From the NCBI RefSeq assembly GCF_938015485.1, contig NZ_CALLVU010000025.1, positions 1-55,894 on the forward strand: 55,894 nt of DNA, given 5' to 3'. Shown piece by piece: positions 25,661-34,778 of the stretch (within the stretch, counting starts at the first letter, position 1; every line of letters begins with the position of its first letter). This stretch comes from an uncultured Lachnoanaerobaculum sp. (GTDB lineage: Bacteria; Bacillota; Clostridia; Lachnospirales; Lachnospiraceae). Below the pieces are notes generated by a model that was given only the letters and a program-made list of their open reading frames with translations, made no database searches and was not told where the DNA came from. A program made the position numbers and the translations under genes.

Positions 25661-26965
25661 TCAGTATCTTTCCAAATACTTCTTTATTTCCCAGTCTGTA
25701 ACGGCATTATTAAACTCGTCCCATTCGGACTTTTTTGCATTTAAGTACTCACAGAATATATGTGTGCCGAGTTTTTCTTTCACAAAATCCGATTTTTCAA
25801 ACTCATCTATTGCCTCTTTTAATGTACTCGGCAGCCTCTTTACATTTGCGATCTCATTTGAGTACATATTTTCATTGATGGCTTCTTTTAAAGGTAAGTC
25901 TTTTTCTATTCCGTCAAGTATTGAATATATAAGCATTGCAATGCAAAGGTACGGATTGGTGGCGGAATCCGGACTTCTAAGTTCAAGCCTAATCTGATTA
26001 TTTCTTTCACCCGGTATTCTAAGCAGTGTGCTTCTGTTTGAATTGGAACTCCATGACACATATACAGGTGCGTCAAACCCCGGTTTTAATCTTTTATATG
26101 AGTTTACAAGCGGATTGTTTATCAGTGAAGTGTCACAGGCGTGTTCCAATATACCTGCAACGGCCGCCCTTCCTTTTTTGCTCAGTTTTTTGTCTTCTTC
26201 AAGTAAATTGTTGCCTTCATTATCAAGTACGGAGATTTTAAAGTGCATTCCGCTTCCGTTCTCACTCTCAAAAGGCTTCGGCATAAATGAAGCGCTCAGT
26301 CCGTGCCTCTTTGCCAATGTCTTTACAGCCATTCTGAATGTCTGTATCGCATCCGCACAGGAAATCGCACCTTGATTGGTGAAATCTATTTCATGCTGTG
26401 CTTTTGCAATCTCATGGTGCGACGACTTGATATTTATTCCCATCTCTTCAAGGTTCAGTACTATATCTCTTCTGATATTCTCACTCATATCAAGAGGCCC
26501 GATATCAAAATAGCTGGCCTTTTCCTTTACATTCAGACTCACTTCACCTTTATCATCAGTGTTAAGTAAAAAGAATTCGCACTCGGCTTCAATAAATATA
26601 TTAAGACCCGACTGCCTTGCTTTATCATATGCATCCAGTAATACCGCCCTCGGATCAGCTTCAAAAATGCTTCCGTCGGTTCTGTGAATATTGCAGATAA
26701 ATCTTGCAACCTTACCCTGCTGCGGTCTCCATGGAAATATACAAAACGTGGAAAGATCCGGATGCAAATACAAATCCGAATCTTCTATAGGTGCAAATCC
26801 CTTCACACTTGAACCGTCAAACAGAATTTTATTTTCAAGCGCATCTTCAAGCTGGCTTGCAGTTATTGCGATATTTTTCAAAGTTCCGAAAATATCGGTA
26901 AACTGTAATCTGATAAATTCTACATCTTCCTCTTCAACTATGGCAAAAATCTCTTCCTTCGTCAT
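25661..26965 (-). CDS. glnA: Type I glutamine synthetase
   Basis: 434 residues, GSI class. The N-terminus carries the beta-grasp part (VEFIRLQFTDIFGTLKN). The catalytic core has FDGSSVKGFAPIEDSD, the metal ligands in EAECEFFLL, and KPFESENGSGMHFKIS. It makes glutamine from glutamate and ammonia. There is no obvious adenylylation loop of the proteobacterial kind, and the length is that of the short GSI-alpha form. It begins 14 nt after argD and is followed by the ANTAR gene. Confidence 0.95.
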   Translation of the reverse strand: MTKEEIFAIVEEEDVEFIRLQFTDIFGTLKNIAITASQLEDALENKILFDGSSVKGFAPIEDSDLYLHPDLSTFCIFPWRPQQGKVARFICNIHRTDGSIFEADPRAVLLDAYDKARQSGLNIFIEAECEFFLLNTDDKGEVSLNVKEKASYFDIGPLDMSENIRRDIVLNLEEMGINIKSSHHEIAKAQHEIDFTNQGAISCADAIQTFRMAVKTLAKRHGLSASFMPKPFESENGSGMHFKISVLDNEGNNLLEEDKKLSKKGRAAVAGILEHACDTSLINNPLVNSYKRLKPGFDAPVYVSWSSNSNRSTLLRIPGERNNQIRLELRSPDSATNPYLCIAMLIYSILDGIEKDLPLKEAINENMYSNEIANVKRLPSTLKEAIDEFEKSDFVKEKLGTHIFCEYLNAKKSEWDEFNNAVTDWEIKKYLERY

Positions 26966-26979
26966 TGCTCACCTTCTCT

Positions 26980-28167
26980 TTAAAACTTATTAAGCACCCT
27001 TTTTAACCTTTCGAGTGCATCATCAACATCTTCTTTTGAAATAATAAGCGGCGGAATAAATCTCAAAACATTGCTTCCGGCATTGATAAGCACCATTCTC
27101 TCATCAATAAGCGCCGACTTTATAATATCAGCCACAGGTCTGTAAAACTCCATACCGAGAAGCAATCCCTTTCCTCTGACTTCTTTTATAAAAGGATATT
27201 CCTTTACCATACCCTCAAGTTTTTCTTTAAGATAATCTCCCACCGCTTTTACATTTCCTGTTATGTCATCTTCTTTAAATATATCCAGTACCTTGGATGC
27301 AACCGCACATACCAAAGGATTTCCTCCATATGTGGAACCGTGATCTCCCGGCTTTAATACATCGCTTGCCTTGCCTGATGTCAAAAATGCACCTATCGGT
27401 ACTCCGTTACCGAGTGCCTTTGCCACCGTCATCACATCCGGCTGGATGCCGTATTCCTGCCAGGCGAAATACTGTCCGGTTCTTCCCATTCCACATTGAA
27501 TCTCATCCAAAATCAGTATCAAATCATGTTCATCCGTAAGCTTTTTGATACCCTCAAGGAACTCTTTGGTTGCAGGATGTATTCCACCCTCACCCTGTAC
27601 CGTCTCAAGTATTATAGCACAGGTTTTGTCACTAACAAGATTTTTTACAGACTCTATATCATTATATTTTGCAAATTTTACTCCCGGAATCAGCGGATAA
27701 AAGTCCTCTCTGTAGTGCTCATTACCTGTTACAGAAAGTGCCCCTAAACTTCTGCCGTGAAAGCTTCCTTCCATAGCAATTATTTCAAATCTGCCGCCTG
27801 TCTTTGTACCGTATTTTTTTGCAATCTTTATCGCACCCTCAATAGCCTCCGTACCTGAGTTTGTAAAAAACACCTTTTCCATTTGGCTTATTTCAAGAAG
27901 CTTTTCTCCCGCCTCTATAACAGGCTCATTATAAAAATAGTTTGATATATGCCAAAGCTTATCAGCCTGATCCTTCAGGGCTTCATTCACTCCTTTATAA
28001 TTATATCCCAGTCCCTGCACAGCAATACCGGCAAAAAAATCCAGATATTCATTTCCGTCGGTATCAAAAAGCTTTATTCCGTCACCGTGGTCAAAAACGA
28101 CCTGATACCTGTTATATGTCTTTAATAATAATTGCTCGGCGCAATCTATTGAATCTTTCATCTGCAT
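26980..28167 (-). CDS. argD: Acetylornithine aminotransferase
   Basis: 395 residues, class III PLP aminotransferase. Motifs: TNSGTEAIEGAIKIAKK, SFHGRSLGALSVTG, LDEIQCGMGRTG; the PLP Lys is in VAKALGNGVPIGA. It makes acetylornithine from acetylglutamate semialdehyde and may also serve in lysine synthesis. The ATG is two bases after the argB stop, with GGAG at 7 nt. Confidence 0.95.
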   Translation of the reverse strand: MQMKDSIDCAEQLLLKTYNRYQVVFDHGDGIKLFDTDGNEYLDFFAGIAVQGLGYNYKGVNEALKDQADKLWHISNYFYNEPVIEAGEKLLEISQMEKVFFTNSGTEAIEGAIKIAKKYGTKTGGRFEIIAMEGSFHGRSLGALSVTGNEHYREDFYPLIPGVKFAKYNDIESVKNLVSDKTCAIILETVQGEGGIHPATKEFLEGIKKLTDEHDLILILDEIQCGMGRTGQYFAWQEYGIQPDVMTVAKALGNGVPIGAFLTSGKASDVLKPGDHGSTYGGNPLVCAVASKVLDIFKEDDITGNVKAVGDYLKEKLEGMVKEYPFIKEVRGKGLLLGMEFYRPVADIIKSALIDERMVLINAGSNVLRFIPPLIISKEDVDDALERLKRVLNKF

Positions 28168-28169
28168 AA

Positions 28170-29030
28170 CTAATCTCCTACTATCATGGTACCTATACCC
28201 TTATTTGTAAACATCTCAAGCAAAAGGCAATGTGCAACCCTGCCGTCGGCAATTGTCACCCTGTTTACTCCGTTTTTTACAGCATCCACACAGTTTGAAA
28301 GCTTCGGCAGCATACCTCCGCCCATCTGTCCGTTTTCTATAAGCTTTTCAATTTCGCTTATACTTATCTTTTCTATCAGGCTGCTCTTATCGTTAAAGTC
28401 CTTGTATACACCTTCAACATCTGTAAGAAATGCCAGTTTCTCGGCCTTCAGTGCCTTTGCAATGGCACATGCCGCATCGTCTGCATTTACATTGTAGCTT
28501 GTATACTCTTTATCAAAGCCTACAGGGCATATAACAGGTAAAAAATTTCTCTCCAAAAGGTCAAAGATAATATCGGGGTTTACCTCACTGACTTCTCCTA
28601 CCAGACCTATGTCCTCACCGTCAACTTCCTTTTTATGGCAATGCAGCAGTGATCCGTCCTTTCCGCTGATACCTACAGCCTTCATCCCAAGCTCTCCTAT
28701 CATCTGTACCAGCTCTTTATTCACCTTATTTAACACCATTTCCACAACTTCCATGGTTGCATCATCCGTGAACCTTAAGCCGTTTACAAAATGAGGTTCA
28801 ATATTCACCTTTTCAAGCCATTTGGAAATCTCCTTACCGCCACCGTGAACTATAACAGGCTGCATACCTACAAGCTTTAAAAGTACGATATCCTGTATTA
28901 CCTTCTTCTTTAAGTTCTCATCAAGCATTGCCGAACCGCCATACTTTACAACCAATATCTTTTTATTAAACGCCTGTATATACGGCAATGCCTCTATAAG
29001 AGTCCCCGCCTTTTCAAGTAATTTATCCAT
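28170..29030 (-). CDS. argB: Acetylglutamate kinase
   Basis: 286 residues of the amino-acid kinase fold: VVKYGGSAM near residue 28, VIVHGGGKEIS, NVNADDAACAIAKAL and a GGGMLPK phosphate loop. It phosphorylates N-acetylglutamate. The N-terminal helix needed for arginine-sensitive hexamers is present (residues 1-25, LEKAGTLIEALPYIQ), so feedback inhibition by arginine is likely. AGAGGTG precedes the ATG. It follows argJ by 11 nt. Confidence 0.95.
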   Translation of the reverse strand: MDKLLEKAGTLIEALPYIQAFNKKILVVKYGGSAMLDENLKKKVIQDIVLLKLVGMQPVIVHGGGKEISKWLEKVNIEPHFVNGLRFTDDATMEVVEMVLNKVNKELVQMIGELGMKAVGISGKDGSLLHCHKKEVDGEDIGLVGEVSEVNPDIIFDLLERNFLPVICPVGFDKEYTSYNVNADDAACAIAKALKAEKLAFLTDVEGVYKDFNDKSSLIEKISISEIEKLIENGQMGGGMLPKLSNCVDAVKNGVNRVTIADGRVAHCLLLEMFTNKGIGTMIVGD

Positions 29031-29041
29031 AAAACACCTCT

Positions 29042-30268
29042 CTAGCTTCTGTAGTCTGCATTTATTTTTACATAGTCAAATGTCAAATCACATCCCCATG
29101 CCGTTGCACTAAAATCTCCCATATTTAACTTTACCAAAGCTCTGACTTCCTTTGCGGATAAAATCTTGGTTGCTTTTTCTTCATCAAAGCCTACAGATAC
29201 ACCGTCCTTATATATCAAAATCTTTCCGTTTTCACTCTCAAAATAAAGCTCCATATTGTCGGGATCAAACTTTTCGCCGCTGTATCCAAGCGCACAAAGA
29301 ATTCTTCCCCAGTTGGCATCATGTCCGAATATTGCCGCCTTTGTAAGTGATGAGGTAACTACAGATTTTGCCAAAGTTCTTGCAGTCTCCTTAGTCTTTG
29401 CTCCCTCTACAACCACTTCAAAAAGCGCCGTTGCTCCCTCACCGTCTCCTGCAATCATCTTTGAAAGAGCGGTTGTGATGAAATTTAGATTGCTTTTAAA
29501 TACCTTGTATTCCTCACTGCTTTCACAGGCTATCTTTTCATTTTCAGCAAGTCCGTTTGCAAGTATTATAAGAGAATCATTTGTGGATGTATCACCGTCC
29601 ACACTTACCATATTGAAGGTATCGACAACATCATCCCTGAGCGCCTTTAATAAAAGCTCCTTTGAGATATTCACATCTGTTGTGATAAATCCGAGCATTG
29701 TGCACATATTCGGATGAATCATCCCCGAACCCTTACACATAGCACCCATCTTTACAGTCTTTCCGGATATTTCAAACTCTATCGCAACTTCCTTTGAAAC
29801 GGTATCCGTAGTCATTATGGCCTTAGCTGCTTCATTGGCAGCCTTCTCACTCTGCTCCAAAGAATTTGAAAGAGATTCTATTCCGGCGCAAATCTTTTCT
29901 ATAGGAAGCTGCATACCTATAACACCTGTGGATGCCAAAAGTATTGAACTTTCTCCCACTCCAAGCTTATCGGCCGCCTTCTTTGCGCTCTGCTTACAAT
30001 ACTCCATGCCCTCATCCTTGGTGCAGGCATTAGCGATACCTGAGTTTATAACTATTGCATTTACATAAGTTTCACTGTCCGTTATTTTTCTGTCCCAAAG
30101 TACAGGTGCCGCCTTTACAAGATTTGTGGTATATGTTCCTGCAGATATTGTAGGAACTTTAGAAAAAATCATTGCCATATCGGTTCTGTTTTTATATTTT
30201 ATATTCGCCTCTGTTGCACTTGCCAAAAATCCCTTAGGTGCACATATTCCGCCATTTATTACCTTCAT
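29042..30268 (-). CDS. argJ: Glutamate N-acetyltransferase (ArgJ)
   Basis: 408 residues, self-cleaving. The cleavage site is normally Ala-Thr in NMATMLGFITTD; here it is Cys-Thr (HPNMCTMLGFITTD), with the nucleophilic Thr kept. The oxyanion region STGVIGMQLP is intact. ArgJ recycles the acetyl group from acetylornithine to glutamate and, in the bifunctional form, also uses acetyl-CoA. Since no argA is visible and a GNAT gene lies upstream, either could start the pathway. 57 nt separate it from the GNAT gene. Confidence 0.95.
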   Translation of the reverse strand: MKVINGGICAPKGFLASATEANIKYKNRTDMAMIFSKVPTISAGTYTTNLVKAAPVLWDRKITDSETYVNAIVINSGIANACTKDEGMEYCKQSAKKAADKLGVGESSILLASTGVIGMQLPIEKICAGIESLSNSLEQSEKAANEAAKAIMTTDTVSKEVAIEFEISGKTVKMGAMCKGSGMIHPNMCTMLGFITTDVNISKELLLKALRDDVVDTFNMVSVDGDTSTNDSLIILANGLAENEKIACESSEEYKVFKSNLNFITTALSKMIAGDGEGATALFEVVVEGAKTKETARTLAKSVVTSSLTKAAIFGHDANWGRILCALGYSGEKFDPDNMELYFESENGKILIYKDGVSVGFDEEKATKILSAKEVRALVKLNMGDFSATAWGCDLTFDYVKINADYRS

Positions 30269-30325
30269 ACTTTCTCCTTATATTGCTGTTTTGATTAACT
30301 ATACTTCCAAGCCATGTATAACCTA

Positions 30326-30787
30326 TTATGCTACAATACTTGAAATATTTTCCTCATTCAGTATAAGCTCATAGCTGTTTATATCCTTATTTTGCTTCCA
30401 GCTTTGGCTCTTCCAAAAAATATTTCCTGCAAGATTTTGCTTAAATGCTATAAGAGTTATCTTACTGATTCCTTCGGCATTTACCCTCTCTATAGCTTCC
30501 TTTACCATCTTTGCCGCTATATTTTCTCCTCTGCACTTTGAATCCACACATACATGGTAAAACGATGCCTGCCTGCCGTCATGACCTGAAAGTATTGTCC
30601 CGACTATTTGATTATTCTTTACGGCCACAACACTAAGCCCCATATTTCTGTCAAGAAATCTTTTTATATGTTCAAAATCATCATCAACAGCCCTGATCCT
30701 GAAACCCTTTATACTTTTCCAAAGAGCCATCACCTCAGTGTAGTCCTCTATTTTCATTGCCCTTATTTCTATATCTTTTTTCATCAT
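30326..30787 (-). CDS. GNAT-family N-acetyltransferase
   Basis: About 153 residues. The acetyl-CoA loop reads VCVDSKCRGENIAAKMVKEA, the R/QxxGxG/A motif with Glu-Asn in place of Gly. The ATG at 30787 overlaps the argC stop in ATATGATG, so translation is coupled; a second ATG follows directly. Placed between argC and argJ it could acetylate glutamate (an ArgA-like short acetyltransferase) or another amine. The position in the operon is the only support for a role in arginine synthesis. Confidence 0.8.
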   Translation of the reverse strand: MMKKDIEIRAMKIEDYTEVMALWKSIKGFRIRAVDDDFEHIKRFLDRNMGLSVVAVKNNQIVGTILSGHDGRQASFYHVCVDSKCRGENIAAKMVKEAIERVNAEGISKITLIAFKQNLAGNIFWKSQSWKQNKDINSYELILNEENISSIVA

Positions 30788-31824
30788 ATTGACATCGGTA
30801 AACTTTTTAATCCACATTCTTCATCTATCCCAAACATTAAATTCATATTCTGGATGGCCTGGCCTGCCGCTCCCTTTATAAGATTGTCAATTGCGCCGGT
30901 CACCACTATCCTGTTTGTCCTCTTATCTAATACATAGCCTATATCCACAAAATTGCTACCCTTTACAAATCTCGTTTCCGCATTTTCATTTTTCCTAAGA
31001 AGCCTTATAAACTTCTCATTTGCATACTCACTTTCATAGGCATTTTTTACATCCTCTTCGCTGACACCTGATTTCAGCGCGGCATATGCTGTTACCAAAA
31101 TCCCTCTCATCATAGGAACCAGATGAGGTGTAAAACTTATTACAATGTCAGCTCCTGCCGCCTTTGAAAGTTGTGCTTCTATCTCAGGTGTATGTCTGTG
31201 ACTTCCTATTCCGTAGGCCTTCATATTCTCATTTACTTCACAAAAAAGATTGTCAACCTTCGCACTTCTTCCTGCTCCTGAAGTTCCCGACTTCGCATCT
31301 ATTATGATGCTGTTTTTATCTATCAGCTTATGCTTTAACAGCGGCTGCAATGAAAGTATCGAACAGGTAGGATAACAACCGGGATTTGCAATCAGTCTTG
31401 CTTTCTTTATATCTTCACGGTAAAGCTCCGGCAGACCGTATACAGCCTCTTTTATAAGTTCTTTTGACTTGTGCTCAATCTTATACCACTTTTCATAAAT
31501 GTCCACATCCTTGATTCTGAAGTCTGCCGAAAGGTCTATTACCTTTGCATTAGCAAGGACCTCATCATTTATATTCTCAGCAAGAAATCCCTGAGGTGTA
31601 GCTGTAAATATAATGTCGGCTTTCTTTGACAGCTCCGAAACATTGTCGTTTTCGCAGATATCATCTGCATATTTATACATGCTTCTAAAGACCTTCGAGT
31701 AGCTCTCGCCTGCAAAGCTCTTTGAACCGAATCCGACTATTTTCACATCATCTCTTTGTAATAAGAGTCTTACAAGCTCGGCTCCTGCATATCCTGTAGC
31801 TCCGACAATACCTACCTTTATCAT
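30784..31824 (-). CDS. argC: N-acetyl-gamma-glutamyl-phosphate reductase
   Basis: 346 residues. NADP-binding VGIVGATGYAGAELVRLL at the N-terminus and the catalytic Cys in ANPGCYPTCS. A second conserved His is in GSHRHTPEIE. It reduces acetylglutamyl phosphate. The start at 31824 has GAGGTG 6 nt upstream; the 21 codons before it look non-coding. First gene of an eight-gene operon ending with dapF. Confidence 0.95.
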   Translation of the reverse strand: MIKVGIVGATGYAGAELVRLLLQRDDVKIVGFGSKSFAGESYSKVFRSMYKYADDICENDNVSELSKKADIIFTATPQGFLAENINDEVLANAKVIDLSADFRIKDVDIYEKWYKIEHKSKELIKEAVYGLPELYREDIKKARLIANPGCYPTCSILSLQPLLKHKLIDKNSIIIDAKSGTSGAGRSAKVDNLFCEVNENMKAYGIGSHRHTPEIEAQLSKAAGADIVISFTPHLVPMMRGILVTAYAALKSGVSEEDVKNAYESEYANEKFIRLLRKNENAETRFVKGSNFVDIGYVLDKRTNRIVVTGAIDNLIKGAAGQAIQNMNLMFGIDEECGLKSLPMSI

Positions 31825-31878
31825 AAAAACACCTCTCATCCTTTCCTGCTTTGTCATAATTACTTTTATAGTTTCATA

Positions 31879-31906
31879 ATTATACACTTTTTATGAATAA
31901 AATCAA
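31879..31906 (-). promoter_or_regulatory. Promoter of the arg-gln-dapF operon with ARG-box-like site
   Basis: On the minus strand: TTGATT (31901-31906), 16-bp spacer, TATAAT (31879-31884), 55 nt before argC. The plus strand over the spacer reads TATGAATAAAATCAAG, close to the Bacillus ARG box CATGAATAAAAATTCAAG but one base shorter. ArgR repression would fit but is an inference. Confidence 0.65.
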
Positions 31907-31940
31907 GGTTTTGTGCATAAAATTTTTTTAACTAAAAATA

Positions 31941-31971
31941 GCCGAGCAGCTTAATAAGAGTACTACTCGGC
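31941..31971. other. Hairpin between the arg promoter and the RelB promoter
   Basis: GCCGAG (31941-31946) pairs with CTCGGC (31966-31971), 19-nt loop. A T-rich stretch follows on the minus strand, none on the plus. It lies between divergent promoters, so it has no obvious gene to terminate; it may block read-through or be an operator. Confidence 0.4.
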
Positions 31972-31987
31972 TTTGCGTAATCATATA

Positions 31988-32026
31988 TTTACATTTGATT
32001 ACATCGGTGTTATACTAAAAATGTAA
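31988..32026 (+). promoter_or_regulatory. Promoter and palindromic operator of the RelB-PIN pair
   Basis: TTTACA (31988-31993), 17-bp spacer, TATACT (32011-32016). Eight-base inverted arms TTACATTT (31989-31996) and AAATGTAA (32019-32026) enclose the core, as expected for autoregulation by an antitoxin. Confidence 0.7.
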
Positions 32027-32053
32027 GAATATTTATATTCGGAGGTATTAAAT

Positions 32054-32332
32054 ATGGCAAGTACACTTATCCAATTTAGAACAGAAGACACTGAAAAAAT
32101 TAAATCTATACAAATTCTTGATAAACTTGGTCTCACACTTCCGACATATCTTAAAATGTGTATATCAAGACTCAATCAGGAACAGGGCATTCCATTTAGT
32201 ATGAAGCTTGATGCCACTGATACTCCCGGAATCAGTGCTATAAAAAAAGCAAGCAAGATTGCAGCAGAATATAATATTTCCGATATGTCAACTGATGAGA
32301 TAAATGCAGAAATAGCAGAGGCAAGAAAATAA
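32054..32332 (+). CDS. RelB/DinJ-family antitoxin
   Basis: 92 residues. The N-terminal ribbon-helix-helix (STLIQFRTEDTEKIKSIQIL, then LGLTLPTYLKMCISR) is that of RelB/DinJ antitoxins, and the C-terminal charged tail would bind a toxin. GGAGG lies 7 nt before the ATG. The next gene starts two bases after the stop and encodes a PIN-type protein, not the RelE/YafQ partner usual for this family. So the pairing is atypical. Both genes run opposite to their neighbours. Confidence 0.85.
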   Translation: MASTLIQFRTEDTEKIKSIQILDKLGLTLPTYLKMCISRLNQEQGIPFSMKLDATDTPGISAIKKASKIAAEYNISDMSTDEINAEIAEARK

Positions 32333-32334
32333 TT

Positions 32335-32610
32335 ATGAAGTATTTCGTGGTTATTGATACTAATGTTCTTGTCTCTGCAGTATTAAAATATAATTCTATT
32401 CCGGGAACCATTATTGAATTTGCCTTCAATGGTAAAATTGTACCTGTTTTAAATAAAGAAATCGAATCAGAATATAGAAATGTTTTATTGCGTCCAAAAT
32501 TTCATTTAACGACCGATATCGTGGATGATATTATAAATGAATTTAAACAAAAAGGACCGTATATTAATGAAAATCATATGTCAATGTCAGCATTGAATAT
32601 GTCGACCTAA
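32335..32610 (+). pseudogene. Truncated PIN-domain toxin
   Basis: 91 residues with the front of a COG1569-like PIN toxin: VIDTNVLVSAVLK gives the first metal-binding Asp, and LNKEIESEYRNVLLRPKF gives the second acidic residue. The family is normally about 135-145 residues; the C-terminal third with the last Asp residues (the DPDD-like site) is missing because of a stop after ALNMST. RNase activity is therefore doubtful. The following 80 bp show no continuation that I could read in another frame. Confidence 0.7.
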
Positions 32611-32690
32611 ACCGTTTGCAATATTATCTTGCAATAACCTACAAAACTGTTTTTAATTACCTACATTTTTATTTTGTAATTTTCTGCAAA

Positions 32691-32713
32691 AAAGGACACC
32701 TTTTACAGTGTCC
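32691..32713 (-). terminator. Terminator of the GHL10 gene (repeat copy 1)
   Basis: GGACAC (32695-32700) pairs with GTGTCC (32709-32714 region), followed by six T on the minus strand. The terminator and its flank recur almost unchanged at 34918-34955. Confidence 0.8.
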
Positions 32714-32735
32714 ACATTGTTTTAATTTCTACATT

Positions 32736-34007
32736 TTACTGATTTGTAAAAGCTGTTTGTAAATTGTCAAGTTCCAAAGCTGCCGGCGCCTCTCTGAAAT
32801 TTTGATATGCGAAGATTCCAAATCCTGAGACCTCTCCTGTTTCTCTTGCAGCCTTTACCTGCCTTAATAAAATATCGTTATATCTCATCCATTCCGAAAC
32901 CGAATTTCCGTCCTTTATATTCTTTCCCGCTCTATAAAGTCCGAGACCTATATACAGTTTTATATTACTGTTACTTTTTTTCTTTAAGTCTACCCAGCTG
33001 TTTAAACAGTTTATATATGAATGAGGCGCCAATACGCCTGTCTTTGTTTTTGCTTCAAAACCGTGGTAGAGCTGAGGCATTATATAGTCAATATATTCAT
33101 TTGAAGCCATCCATTTATCAATATCAACAAAATATGATTTATCACTTCTAAGATTTGATAAAAGCGCTACAGGACTGATGCCGAAAACCGCCTGAGGGCG
33201 TGCATTATGTACCGCCTTATATACATCTTTTACAAGCATCGACACATTTTCTCTTCTCCACTGTGTAATACCTAAACTGCTGCCTGAGGCATCATATTCC
33301 GCTTTGTCAAAACTCTTTGCCGGGTCACTGTCATTTAGTGAAGGGTAAAAATAATCATCAAACTGTACACCGTCTACAGCATAGTTTTTACATATTTCAC
33401 TGATCGAATTCACAAGATAATTTCTAACCTCCGCACTTGACGGATTCAGATAGTAATTGCCTTCATGTAATAATACATTTCTCTGTTTTGAAGGATCATT
33501 CATCCACTGCTTTACAATTGAACCCTCAGGTATATCTCTCATCATAGAGTTGGTAACTCTGTAAGGGTTTACCCAAGCATGGAAGGAAAGTCCGTGCTTA
33601 TGAGCACTCTCAATCATATACTCCAAAGGATCAAAATTAGGATTAGAATCTTTTGTGACCATAAACTTTGATAACGGGAAAGATTTTAATTTCTGACCGT
33701 AACTGTCCGAGTGACTGTGTACATGACAAAATATGGCATTCATTCCGCGATTTTTTATATCTGTCATCACTTGGTCCGCACGTTTCTTAAATGACTCTAC
33801 ATCTGAAGGCATCTCACCCCAGTCAATATACGAAAACCAAACTCCTCTAAGCTCTTTTTGTCCCACTGCCATGCTTTGAACCGTAGAGCTTCTCTTTACA
33901 GGTTTTACCGCCGCATATGCTTGCAAAGAAACCAACACATTCATTATCAGTAATACCGCTATAAGCTTACCGATAAGTCCCCCAAACCATGTTTTTTTCA
34001 TCTTCAT
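32736..34007 (-). CDS. Secreted GHL10/DUF187-type glycoside hydrolase
   Basis: About 423 residues with a signal peptide (cleavage near QAYA). The core matches the GHL10 (formerly DUF187) TIM-barrel family: ELRGVWFSYIDW at the front, FHAWVNPYRVT, DGVQFDDYFYPS with the acidic pair, GISPVALLSN and DYIMPQLYHG. Relatives cut peptidoglycan-linked or surface glycans; the exact bond is unknown. ATG at 34007 or 34001 follows GAGAGCGAG. A homolog from the other genome lies at 45038-46270, with the same motifs but a different codon style. Confidence 0.88.
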   Translation of the reverse strand: MKMKKTWFGGLIGKLIAVLLIMNVLVSLQAYAAVKPVKRSSTVQSMAVGQKELRGVWFSYIDWGEMPSDVESFKKRADQVMTDIKNRGMNAIFCHVHSHSDSYGQKLKSFPLSKFMVTKDSNPNFDPLEYMIESAHKHGLSFHAWVNPYRVTNSMMRDIPEGSIVKQWMNDPSKQRNVLLHEGNYYLNPSSAEVRNYLVNSISEICKNYAVDGVQFDDYFYPSLNDSDPAKSFDKAEYDASGSSLGITQWRRENVSMLVKDVYKAVHNARPQAVFGISPVALLSNLRSDKSYFVDIDKWMASNEYIDYIMPQLYHGFEAKTKTGVLAPHSYINCLNSWVDLKKKSNSNIKLYIGLGLYRAGKNIKDGNSVSEWMRYNDILLRQVKAARETGEVSGFGIFAYQNFREAPAALELDNLQTAFTNQ

Positions 34008-34142
34008 CTCGCTCTCTATCTCTTTTTTCAGTATAATAAAATCACCTATTATCATACTATAGCTAAGATGAAAAACCAATATCAACTTCCTTAAAGACTT
34101 ATTACAATGCTTTTATCTAAGCTTCGCTTATATAAAGGGATT

Positions 34143-34778
34143 TTACTTAGGATCCCTGTTCTTATCCCCTACAATCCAGTAATCACAGATTTTTCCGCCT
34201 GATGCCAATGTACTTTCTCGATAAAGCACACCTTTTCCCTTCTCAAACATAAGATAGTCGATATCACAACACATAGGCAACAGTTCCAAATAACCGTTAT
34301 CTCTTGCAAACTTTTCAAGGGGACATCTTGTAAAGTGATAATAAAAACCGTCCCTATGAAGCTCGTTATCAAAGTTAAAATCCCAGGTTTTATCCTTATA
34401 CTCCGGATGTTTATCCGCCCACTCCGCCATTCTATGCATCCTGTCAGAAAACTTTTTCATATCTTTTTGTTTATTTAAGTCAAAATGACCTCTAAGTTTA
34501 GCTATCAATTTGTTGTTTAAAAACTCAACAATTACTTCTTTAAAATCGTCCACACAAAAATCCCCTGCTCTGCACACAGCCATAAATACATACGCTGAAT
34601 AAATATTGCCTGACATAGGATTGTTTGATCCGATATCTTCAGTATTTTCAAGCATCTGTTTATATAAAACTCTTGCTTTTTTTATGCTTTCTTCAGTTTT
34701 ATTCTTACCGAACTTTCTTATCATCGGTTTTTTCAAAATAAAACTTATTAGACTGAAATATATTCCTTTGTACTTCAT
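34143..34778 (-). CDS. L-2-amino-thiazoline-4-carboxylate hydrolase family protein
   Basis: About 211 residues. The C-terminal part FYYHFTRCPLEKFARDNG, PMCCDIDYLMFEKG and TLASGGKICDYW is the pattern of the ATC hydrolase family, whose founding enzyme opens a thiazoline ring on the way to cysteine. Most relatives in Firmicutes have no proven substrate, and the conserved cysteines suggest metal or thiol chemistry. The ATG at 34778 is preceded by AAGGGGG; another ATG lies one codon upstream. It stands alone between genes of unrelated function. Confidence 0.75.
   Translation of the reverse strand: MKYKGIYFSLISFILKKPMIRKFGKNKTEESIKKARVLYKQMLENTEDIGSNNPMSGNIYSAYVFMAVCRAGDFCVDDFKEVIVEFLNNKLIAKLRGHFDLNKQKDMKKFSDRMHRMAEWADKHPEYKDKTWDFNFDNELHRDGFYYHFTRCPLEKFARDNGYLELLPMCCDIDYLMFEKGKGVLYRESTLASGGKICDYWIVGDKNRDPK

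Noticed and set aside
31941..31971. Hairpin near the arg promoter as an attenuator or second ANTAR target
   Set aside because: It lies upstream of the promoter and so is not in the arg transcript; its 19-nt loop does not fit the hexaloop rule.
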